Source of the DNA: JBLHHI01 sp047614125
Lineage (GTDB): Bacteria; Bacteroidota; Bacteroidia; NS11-12g; UBA9320
DNA length: 7,948 nt
Direction: 5' to 3'
Assembly: GCA_047614125.1 (NCBI GenBank)
Contig: JBLHHI010000136.1
Span: 1-7,948, forward strand
A program made the position numbers and the translations under genes. Below are positions 1-6,114 of the stretch, piece by piece. The first letter of the stretch is position 1. The number at the start of each line of letters is the position of its first letter. The notes under the pieces are model-generated. The model saw nothing but the letters and a program-made list of their open reading frames with translations, had not been told where the DNA came from and did not search any database.

Positions 1-2211
1 ATTAGCCATCTTGATGTGAGCGATTCGCTCAAAAAGTTGGAGATTAAAGACAATGTTTTAGCACGCGAAGAAATGCTAGACATCCGACAACTGTGTGAGG
101 AAGTTAGAGCGGTACATGACTTTTTTGAAGGAAAAAAGGAGTCCTTTCATAAGTTATCCGATTTGGTTCAAAGCTTTTACGATCTAGCCTCCTTAATCCA
201 AGCTATAAACCAAGTATTTGATAAGCAAGGAGAATGGAAAAATAATGCCTCTAAGAAATTACACGATGTTTTAGAAGGTATGAAAGCTGCTGAATCAGAA
301 GTTCATTCGGTGGTACAGGAATTGTATCGAAAAGCATCCAACAATAAATGGACGCCGGATACCGAAGTAACCGTAAAAAATGGACGCTTGGTTATACCAG
401 TTTTTGCCGAGCACAAGCGCAAGATGCAAGGCGTTGTTCACGATGAATCGGGGGGTGGTAAGATCTTATACATAGAGCCTTTGGCGGTTTTAGAACAGGC
501 CAATCGATATAAGGAGCTGGCTATGGAGCGCGATCGTGAAATGAAGCGGATTCTGAAAAAGCTAACACAGCAGTGTCAACCTCATTTATTGGATTTGAAA
601 GAGTTTGCGCAAAAAATGGCTGTTCTCGACTTTATTCGGGCGAAGGCAAGAGTTGCCATCGATTTAAACGCGGCCCTTCCATTAATGGCAAACGATCCCA
701 GCTTTGATTTTCGCAATCTCTTCCATCCCTTATTATATCTTTCGCACATGGCTAAAAAGAAGCCTACCATGCCAATGAGTTTGGTTTTGGATGACTCCAA
801 CCGAATGGTGATCATAAGTGGCCCGAATGCAGGGGGTAAGTCGATTTGCATCAAAACCGTTGCATTGAACCAGTATATGTTGCAGACAGGTTTGCTCATT
901 CCATGTGATTCGGATTCTACCACTGGTTTCTTTTCAAAGATATTCGTCGACATTGGAGATAATCAATCCATCGAAAATGATTTAAGCTCGTACAGCAGCC
1001 ACTTAACGGCTATGAAGCAGTTTTTACTGACGGGTAATGCAAAAACGCTGGTGCTAATCGATGAAATCGGAAGTGGTACAGATCCTAACTTTGGCGGAGC
1101 TATGGCTGAAGCTATTTTAGTGGAATTGGCACAAAAAAGGGTTCGAGCAGTAGTGACAACGCACTTTGGTAATGTTAAAAGCCTTTCTGACAAAACGGAC
1201 GGAATGATCAATGCGTCGATGATGTATGATGTGGAGAAGTTAAAGCCCTTATTTCAATTGTTGGTTGGAAAGCCCGGAAGCAGCTTTGCACTCGAAGTTG
1301 CCCAAAATATAGGTTTGCCGAAACACGTAATTCACAAAGCCAAACAACGCTCCAATACAAAGCAGCAGAAAACTGATGAATTGCTGGCAAAGCTCGAAAT
1401 TGAGCGACAAGAAATTCAAGCTTCTCGATTAGATATGGAAGTTGAACGTGTTCATTTACAGAAGCTTAGAACGGATTATCAGCAACTAAAAGATGGTCTA
1501 GGTGGGGCAAAAACCGAAGTTCTGAATGATGCAAAATTAAAGGCGTTACAAATTATTGAGAACGCCAACAAGGCCATTGAAAAAACCATTAAAGACCTTG
1601 TTAACTCAAAGGGAGATAAGCAAAAGATAAAGCAGGTTCGATCGAAGCTCGATGAACATAAGAAATCGGTCTCGACTTCCAGTCAAGCTCTAAAACCATC
1701 CAGTAAAAAAGAAGAATCAAAGTCACAAGCCCTTCAAGACGAGGCAAAACCGGTTAAACAAGCCGTCAAAATTGAAGTGGGCACCGTGGTGCGAATTCCA
1801 AATTCGTCGAGTGTAGGTGAGGTGATAGAAATTAGAAAGAATAAGGCCGTTGTTGTTGCCGGTATTATCAAGTCGAATTATTTGATCGAGGATTTAGAGC
1901 CCGCCAATCATCAAAAAACGGTGGCCTCCCAAAGAACAAACATCGACTTCGTAAAACGGCAATCGGATTTTAAAATGACGAAAGATGTACGAGGAATGCG
2001 TGGAACCGAGGCCATACAAGAAATTGATAAATGGATTGAAAATGCTGTGGTTATTGGCTCTACTCAATTGCGTTTGATACATGGTAAGGGTGATGGCATT
2101 CTGAAAAAGCTCATTCGCGACTATTATCACAAAAACCCTTTGATAAAGCGCATAAGTTACGAAGACTTGGCCTTAGGAGGGGAAGGGGTGAGCCTAATTG
2201 AATTAAAATAA
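1..2211 (+). CDS. mutS2: Endonuclease MutS2 (5'-truncated by the window edge)
   Basis: MutS2 is a cytoplasmic MutS-family ATPase with a C-terminal Smr nuclease domain, linked in other bacteria to suppression of homologous recombination and to rescue of collided ribosomes. The reading frame is open from base 1. The GTG at 16 is not a convincing start, because family members have roughly 70 more N-terminal residues, so the true start lies upstream. Counting from that GTG, the core/clamp region contains GRLVIPV (123-129) and VVHDESGGG (140-148). The Walker A motif GPNAGGKS is at 269-276, Walker B LVLIDEIGSGTDP at 345-357 and the H-loop TTHF at 381-384. A charged coiled-coil region (about 450-550) leads to a Ser/Lys-rich linker (about 551-585). 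The Smr domain follows, with DVRG (657-660) and LIHGKGDG (687-694), and the ending SLIELK is typical. The usual LDLRG motif reads TKDVRG here. The hot-dog thioesterase gene starts 10 bp downstream, suggesting cotranscription. Confidence 0.96.
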   Translation: MSHLDVSDSLKKLEIKDNVLAREEMLDIRQLCEEVRAVHDFFEGKKESFHKLSDLVQSFYDLASLIQAINQVFDKQGEWKNNASKKLHDVLEGMKAAESEVHSVVQELYRKASNNKWTPDTEVTVKNGRLVIPVFAEHKRKMQGVVHDESGGGKILYIEPLAVLEQANRYKELAMERDREMKRILKKLTQQCQPHLLDLKEFAQKMAVLDFIRAKARVAIDLNAALPLMANDPSFDFRNLFHPLLYLSHMAKKKPTMPMSLVLDDSNRMVIISGPNAGGKSICIKTVALNQYMLQTGLLIPCDSDSTTGFFSKIFVDIGDNQSIENDLSSYSSHLTAMKQFLLTGNAKTLVLIDEIGSGTDPNFGGAMAEAILVELAQKRVRAVVTTHFGNVKSLSDKTDGMINASMMYDVEKLKPLFQLLVGKPGSSFALEVAQNIGLPKHVIHKAKQRSNTKQQKTDELLAKLEIERQEIQASRLDMEVERVHLQKLRTDYQQLKDGLGGAKTEVLNDAKLKALQIIENANKAIEKTIKDLVNSKGDKQKIKQVRSKLDEHKKSVSTSSQALKPSSKKEESKSQALQDEAKPVKQAVKIEVGTVVRIPNSSSVGEVIEIRKNKAVVVAGIIKSNYLIEDLEPANHQKTVASQRTNIDFVKRQSDFKMTKDVRGMRGTEAIQEIDKWIENAVVIGSTQLRLIHGKGDGILKKLIRDYYHKNPLIKRISYEDLALGGEGVSLIELK

Positions 2212-2221
2212 GCGGCGAACT

Positions 2222-2620
2222 ATGAAAAATCCGTTTGAGATAGGTGCGATTAAGATGTATGAAAAAGAAGTGACCAAAGATGAGGTGGCTTCCTTCGAAA
2301 CCGGCAATGTGCATCCTTTTTATGCTACCTTTAGCTTGGCTCGAGACGCTGAATGGGGAGGCAGGTTGTTTGTTTTGGAAATGAAGGATGATGACGAAGA
2401 AGGTATTGGAACCTTTTTAAGCATTAAACATAAATCACCTGCGGGTCTTGGAGATCTAGTTCGTATTGAAACTACCTTAGTAAAGGTACTATCCAACAAG
2501 ATAACCTGTAGTTTTGTGGCATGTGTTGACTCCAGAATTATTGCAACCGGAGAAACAGGTCAAATGATACTAAAAAAGAGTCAAGTTCAAGCGATGATTA
2601 AAGATATCGATGTCAGATAA
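2222..2620 (+). CDS. FlK-like hot-dog fold acyl-CoA thioesterase
   Basis: This 132-residue protein resembles the single-domain hot-dog thioesterases related to fluoroacetyl-CoA thioesterase FlK, which hydrolyse acyl-CoA thioesters in the cytoplasm. Compared with FlK as I remember it (Thr42, Glu50, Gly69, His76), the protein has T36 (in FYAT), E44 (in DAEW), G63 (in GIGT) and H70 (in SIKH). All four sit at a constant offset of 6, so the proposed Thr/Glu/His triad and its spacing are intact. SPAGLGD after H70 corresponds to the usual TPxG turn. The C-terminal GTHER motif common in relatives reads GETGQ, so part of the substrate pocket may differ. The natural substrate is unknown, and FlK ancestry does not imply fluoroacetate resistance. 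The ATG at 2222 lies 10 bp after the mutS2 stop and the 3' end overlaps smpB by 11 bp, which suggests translational coupling. An older-style annotation would be 'hypothetical protein'. Confidence 0.8.
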   Translation: MKNPFEIGAIKMYEKEVTKDEVASFETGNVHPFYATFSLARDAEWGGRLFVLEMKDDDEEGIGTFLSIKHKSPAGLGDLVRIETTLVKVLSNKITCSFVACVDSRIIATGETGQMILKKSQVQAMIKDIDVR

Positions 2621-3062
2621 GAAATCGAACGTACGGATTAAAAACAGAAAGGCTTCGTTTGAGTACTTTTTAGAGCAAATGTTTGATTGTGGCATTGTAC
2701 TTACGGGTCCGGAAGTGAAGTCGATTCGAGATGGAAAGGCCAGCATAAGCGAGGCGTATTGTTTCCTAACCGATGACGGCTTACAAATTAAGGGGATGCA
2801 CGTTGCTGAGTTTAAAAACGCAGGATATAAGGAACAAGAACCCACGAGGGTGCGAAGGTTGTTGTTGAATGCCCGCGAAATAAAAAAGATCCGTGGGAAG
2901 ATGAAAGATCGAGGCTATGCACTTATTCCGGTAGAACTCTTCTTTTCAGAAACAGGCTACGCAAAAATCAAAATTGCTTTGGGCCGAGGGAAAAAGAACT
3001 TCGACAAGCGAGAAGATTTAAAATCGAAGGATGTGCAGCGAGAGATGGATCGATTTGTATGA
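2610..3062 (+). CDS. smpB: SsrA (tmRNA)-binding protein SmpB
   Basis: SmpB binds tmRNA and delivers it to ribosomes stalled on broken messages, where trans-translation tags the nascent peptide and frees the ribosome. The protein has 150 residues, normal for the family. It begins with a lysine-rich segment and the KASFEYFLE helix (14-22). The signature TGPEVKSIRDGKASISEAY (32-50) follows, then the RRLLLNARE block (82-90) and GRGKKNFDKR (125-134). It ends in a basic/acidic tail, KSKDVQREMDRFV, which in the family becomes helical in the decoding centre and mRNA channel. The ATG at 2610 lies inside the last codons of the thioesterase gene (11-bp overlap), so translation is probably coupled. No tmRNA gene is visible in the window. 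No stem-loop terminator is evident in the 81 bp after the stop. Confidence 0.97.
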   Translation: MSDKKSNVRIKNRKASFEYFLEQMFDCGIVLTGPEVKSIRDGKASISEAYCFLTDDGLQIKGMHVAEFKNAGYKEQEPTRVRRLLLNAREIKKIRGKMKDRGYALIPVELFFSETGYAKIKIALGRGKKNFDKREDLKSKDVQREMDRFV

Positions 3063-3143
3063 TTGGGTTTTTGCGAAAGTTAGGTGACTGATAATTGTTA
3101 ATTTGATTGTTGGTTTTAGAATGGTAATAATAATGAAATCTAG

Positions 3144-3887
3144 ATGGGGATATTAAATTTTTTTAGTGAGAGAAGACGACAGGAAGAACCCGATCGATCC
3201 ATCACCATCGACTTCCATTCGCATATTCTGCCGGGCATCGATGACGGCGCAAAAACGGTTGAAGACAGCGTTCGGATTATTCGAGAACTTCAACATCAAG
3301 GTGTGCAGAAAATAATCACTACTCCACACATTTTAAGGGATTTGTATCCAAACACTCCAGAAACCATTCGGGCTGCGGAGCAAATATTGCGGACGGCGTT
3401 AAAAGCTGAAAATATTGAAATTGATCTGCAGGTTGCTGCTGAATATTACATGGATGAGTATTTTATCAATTTGCTCAAAACAGGTGCCGAAATTTTAACC
3501 TTTAATGATAAGTCGATTTTGGTTGAAACCAATTACGTTGAGCGACCGGATTTTTTGGAACAGGTCATATTTGATTTAAAAATTGATGGTTACGATGTAA
3601 TATTGGCGCATCCAGAAAGGTATCACTATCTGATTGGCAATTTTGGAGAAATTGATAAGTTGGCAGATACCGGGCTTAAATATCAAGTGAACTTGATATC
3701 ATTTACGGGTTATTATTCTCCAGAGGTTAAAAAGACCGCAGAGTACTTATTGAAAAATCAGATGATTTCATACCTTGGAAGTGACATTCATCACATTGAA
3801 CACGCTAAGATAATTACGAATTTTAAACGAGGAAAGACGTATCAAAAATTGCTGGAACTCCCAATATTAAACAATGCAATGCATTGA
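3144..3887 (+). CDS. PHP-domain tyrosine-protein phosphatase, CpsB/CapC/YwqE type
   Basis: This is a metal-dependent phosphotyrosine phosphatase of the PHP superfamily. In other bacteria such enzymes dephosphorylate the tyrosine kinases that control capsule or exopolysaccharide polymerisation and export. The 247 residues carry the metal-binding set: FHSHILPGIDDG (24-35, with H25 and H27), TTPH (59-62), AAEYYMDE (98-105, with E100), LAHPERYHY (154-162, H156) and LGSDIHH (211-217, D214 and H216). There is no signal peptide or membrane segment. The length matches the family, and ATG at 3144 gives a short MGILNFF lead before the PHP core. The gene is separated from smpB by 81 bp, so it may have its own promoter, although I see only a degenerate one. 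It converges on the polysaccharide genes, its stop lying 3 bp from the epimerase stop. That context fits a role in surface-polysaccharide control. No partner kinase (Wzc-like) is in the window. Confidence 0.92.
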   Translation: MGILNFFSERRRQEEPDRSITIDFHSHILPGIDDGAKTVEDSVRIIRELQHQGVQKIITTPHILRDLYPNTPETIRAAEQILRTALKAENIEIDLQVAAEYYMDEYFINLLKTGAEILTFNDKSILVETNYVERPDFLEQVIFDLKIDGYDVILAHPERYHYLIGNFGEIDKLADTGLKYQVNLISFTGYYSPEVKKTAEYLLKNQMISYLGSDIHHIEHAKIITNFKRGKTYQKLLELPILNNAMH

Positions 3888-3890
3888 TAA

Positions 3891-4901
3891 TTAGGATTTA
3901 AGTTCCAGATTAACATCCGCAACCAACTTGTCTGCAGATTGATCAATATCGTTTGCTATCCAATCGTACATGTACTTTAGGCCTAGAGCTAAATCTTGCG
4001 TAGGTTTCCATCCTAGGGTATCTAAAATAAGTCGGTTATCAGAATTTCTGCCACGAACCCCTTCCGGTCCAGGAATGTTTTTAATGGATAATTTTTTGCC
4101 TGAAATTTCAATAATCATTTGAGCCAATTGGTTGATGGTAACTATTTGATCGCTGCCTACGTTAATGGGTCCTTTGAAATTTGATTTCATCAAATGTTCT
4201 ATCCCTTTTAAGCATTCGGTGATGTACAAAAACGATCTGGTTTGTAAACCATCGCCCCAAATTTCAATGGTGTCGTTTTCCTTCGCTGCGGCAACTTTTC
4301 GGCAAATAGCTGCAGGTGCTTTTTCTCTACCGCCTTCATACACGTTTTCAGGCCCAAAAATATTGTGAAATCGAGCAATGCGAATGTTCAAGTCGTAATT
4401 TCTGGAAAAGGCCTCATAAATTCGTTCAGAAAACAATTTTTCCCAGCCATAATCGCTGTCGGGGTTTGCCGGGTAGACGTTGTTTTCAGGGCAATTTGGT
4501 GAATTCGCTATGTCCTGGTTATGTACTGGATAAACACAAGCCGAACTGGAAAAGAACAAGACTGATTCTTTATTTAGCTTGAATGCGTTGATGGTGTTCA
4601 AGTTGATTAATGCCGAATTATGCATAATATCAGCATCGTTCTTACCGGTAAAAATATATCCAGCGCCACCCATATCAGCGGCCAATTGATATACTTCGGT
4701 AAAAATTTTACCGTGCGTTATTTCTGCAAGCGTATTAGGATCGCGCAAATCTCGAAGATGAAATTGGTCTGCTTGTGATTCAGAAAATTGGGGTAATTTT
4801 AAATCAATCGCTTCAACGCGGTAGTTCCTTTTTTTAAGGTCCTGAATGATGTGGTTGCCTATAAAACCGCCTCCACCTAAGACCAATGCACTTTTACTCA
4901 A
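3891..4901 (-). CDS. GDP-mannose 3,5-epimerase-like NAD-dependent epimerase
   Basis: This extended SDR enzyme most resembles plant GDP-mannose 3,5-epimerase (GME), which converts GDP-D-mannose to GDP-L-galactose and GDP-L-gulose with tightly bound NAD. The N-terminus has the Rossmann motif GGGGFIG (9-15). GME-style blocks follow: QLAADMGGAGYIF (72-84), SSSACVYP (118-125), YGWEK (151-155), RFHNIFGP (177-184), GGREKAPAAICRK (190-202), WGDGLQTRSF (215-224) and PGPEGVRGRNSDN (277-289). The acid/base and SDR residues known from Arabidopsis (Cys145, Tyr174, Lys178, Lys217, from memory) match C122, Y151, K155 and K194 at one constant offset of 23. At 336 residues it is somewhat shorter than the plant enzyme at both ends. 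The start appears to be TTG at 4901: an in-frame stop lies five codons upstream, and no ATG or GTG occurs before the Rossmann motif. It is the last gene of the cluster, 24 bp after the glycosyltransferase. GDP-mannose 4,6-dehydratase or another SDR is less likely given these motifs. Confidence 0.88.
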   Translation of the reverse strand: MSKSALVLGGGGFIGNHIIQDLKKRNYRVEAIDLKLPQFSESQADQFHLRDLRDPNTLAEITHGKIFTEVYQLAADMGGAGYIFTGKNDADIMHNSALINLNTINAFKLNKESVLFFSSSACVYPVHNQDIANSPNCPENNVYPANPDSDYGWEKLFSERIYEAFSRNYDLNIRIARFHNIFGPENVYEGGREKAPAAICRKVAAAKENDTIEIWGDGLQTRSFLYITECLKGIEHLMKSNFKGPINVGSDQIVTINQLAQMIIEISGKKLSIKNIPGPEGVRGRNSDNRLILDTLGWKPTQDLALGLKYMYDWIANDIDQSADKLVADVNLELKS

Positions 4902-4925
4902 GGTATTAATTTTATCTTAATTTAG

Positions 4926-6059
4926 TTATGCAAAAATACAACTCAATTCCTTAGCAGCAAGTTTCTGGTCGAAAATCAGGGTGCATTTTTTGTACCCATT
5001 TCTTCCAACAGCGTCGGCCTTATCGTAGTTGCTGTATCTCCATTCAAAAGCTTTCAACATGCTTTTTACATTATTAGGCTTAAAGTAGATTACTTCGTGC
5101 GGCGTAAGATATTCATGGTAATCCTCAAAATCGCACAAGACTACTGGTATGGCCGTTGCTAAATATTCAACCAATTTAATGGGGAAGCCTAGCCGAGCAT
5201 AAAGATCATCTCTTCTGTTCAGAACCAATGTATCACACTGAAGCAAGAGCTTTGGTAAGTCTTCATACTCAAACTTACCGTATTGTTCAATGTTAGGGTG
5301 ATCACTGTAAACCTTGAGGCCATACCCAAAAAGTATTAATCGAGCTTGCTCATGTTGTTGTTGATACTTCAAAAAGGTCTCAACAATTGTAGCCACTCCA
5401 TCTTTATCGCCAAAGGATCCAACATAGCCTATGCAATTGGTTCGAATTTCTGCAGAACCTCTTTGAATAAAGCGCTGGATGTTGCCTGAAATAGGAACGA
5501 TCTGTGTAATTGTGTGCTTTGGTTTAAGCGCTTGATACCAATTTTTAAGCATTGGTGTAAGCACCAAAATTCGAAAAAATCGAGCTTTAAGTCGTTCTTC
5601 CATTCGATTTAAAGACTGCTCAAAGCCCGTCGATTCTAGAGACAATAGCTCGGTTTCTAAGCAGAATATCGAGCTTGATTTTTTACGAGCTATTAATAAC
5701 GCAGGAAGCAGCGCACGAAATCCAGGCATGTAAAATAGCCATTTAGCACCTTGGTTTTTTGGTTTGCGCATGCATCGAAACAAGTTATAATTGGCTTTTA
5801 ACCAGCACTTTATTCGGTTTGTGGTGTAGGTCTTGTATTCTATTTGTTTGGACAAAAAACGGAAGGGAATGTTGTTCCAAGTGCCACGTGCCTCACGGTT
5901 GGTTTGCGTAAGATTGAAGGCCGAGCTAAATCCAACTAAAACTTCGACTTCGTGCCCCAAGTTTTTCAAACCCTCTGCATAACTTTTTATGCGTGAGTTT
6001 TTAGCATTTCCCTCTGGAAAATCATTCCCAATTACTAGATATATCTTAGGTAAGTTCAA
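4926..6059 (-). CDS. GT-B fold glycosyltransferase (GT4-like)
   Basis: This is probably a cytoplasmic or membrane-associated glycosyltransferase adding a sugar from a nucleotide donor to a lipid-linked glycan; donor and acceptor are unknown. With the TTG at 6059 as start, the protein has 377 residues. It opens with a Rossmann strand, KIYLVIGNDFP (5-15), and a GLKNLGHEVEVLVGF block (30-44), as in GT4 N-domains. The C-domain begins near CIGYVGSFGDKDGV (209-222), followed by LILFGYG (241-247). A GFPIKLVEYLATAIPVV block (291-307) corresponds to the EX7E-like donor site, although only the second acidic residue (E298) is obvious. The open frame continues upstream to an ATG at 6152. That start would overlap the dehydrogenase gene by 38 bp and add 31 residues, some encoded by a terminator hairpin, so I prefer TTG. 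There is no Shine-Dalgarno sequence. Interspersed basic residues without transmembrane helices fit peripheral membrane attachment. Confidence 0.8.
   Translation of the reverse strand: MNLPKIYLVIGNDFPEGNAKNSRIKSYAEGLKNLGHEVEVLVGFSSAFNLTQTNREARGTWNNIPFRFLSKQIEYKTYTTNRIKCWLKANYNLFRCMRKPKNQGAKWLFYMPGFRALLPALLIARKKSSSIFCLETELLSLESTGFEQSLNRMEERLKARFFRILVLTPMLKNWYQALKPKHTITQIVPISGNIQRFIQRGSAEIRTNCIGYVGSFGDKDGVATIVETFLKYQQQHEQARLILFGYGLKVYSDHPNIEQYGKFEYEDLPKLLLQCDTLVLNRRDDLYARLGFPIKLVEYLATAIPVVLCDFEDYHEYLTPHEVIYFKPNNVKSMLKAFEWRYSNYDKADAVGRNGYKKCTLIFDQKLAAKELSCIFA
4931..4960 (-). promoter_or_regulatory. Candidate Bacteroidota-type promoter for the epimerase gene
   Basis: On the minus strand, TTG (4960-4958) is followed after exactly 19 bases by TATTTTTG (4938-4931). 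This fits the Bacteroidota consensus of a TTG/TTTG -33 element and a TAnnTTTG -7 element 17-23 bases apart. Transcription would start near 4925, about 25 bases before the TTG start of the epimerase. The elements lie in the 3' end of the glycosyltransferase gene, so the match could be chance in AT-rich coding DNA. Confidence 0.3.
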
Positions 6060-6083
6060 AAAAAAATCCCCAAGTGAGGATTT
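6058..6083 (-). terminator. Rho-independent terminator within the polysaccharide cluster
   Basis: Read on the minus strand, AAATCCTC (6083-6076), loop ACTT and GGGGATTT (6071-6064) form an 8-bp stem with one U-G pair. The stem runs into an unbroken U-tract reaching 6058. It begins 31 bases after the dehydrogenase stop codon, as expected for an intrinsic terminator. Read on the plus strand there is no U-run after the stem, so it acts in one direction only. The U-run ends in the TTG that is the likely start codon of the next gene. Confidence 0.75.
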
Positions 6084-6084
6084 G

Positions 6085-6092
6085 CAAATATA
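6085..6092 (-). promoter_or_regulatory. TAnnTTTG-type -7 box upstream of the glycosyltransferase
   Basis: TATATTTG on the minus strand matches the Bacteroidota -7 consensus TAnnTTTG exactly and lies between the dehydrogenase stop and the glycosyltransferase start. No TTG/TTTG is found at the expected -33 spacing, so support is partial. Transcription from it would begin near 6078, inside the 5' arm of the terminator stem, leaving a 5' leader of about 20 bases before the TTG start. Confidence 0.25.
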
Positions 6093-6114
6093 CGATATCA
6101 CGGTTTTTAACGGC

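Noticed and set aside
16..18. GTG at 16 as the start codon of mutS2.
   Set aside because: The frame is open back to base 1 and reads ISHLD before it. MutS2 proteins have about 70 more N-terminal residues, so the gene is simply cut by the window edge.
582..953. Open frame on the minus strand opposite mutS2, and similar opposite-strand frames elsewhere (e.g. 963-1211, 6634-7057).
   Set aside because: They lie wholly within strongly supported genes, show no recognisable motifs, and look like shadows of the real coding frame.
3070..3105. Promoter before the phosphatase gene: TTTG (3070-3073) and TTAATTTG (3098-3105).
   Set aside because: The -7 box has one mismatch and the 24-base spacing is beyond the usual 17-23 range. 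The rest of the 81-bp gap shows no clear signal.
3872..3886. Hairpin CAATG-CAATG-CATTG as a bidirectional terminator between the convergent genes.
   Set aside because: The stem is only 5 bp and AT-rich. Neither side has a proper U-tract, only a broken TTTAAT on the minus strand.
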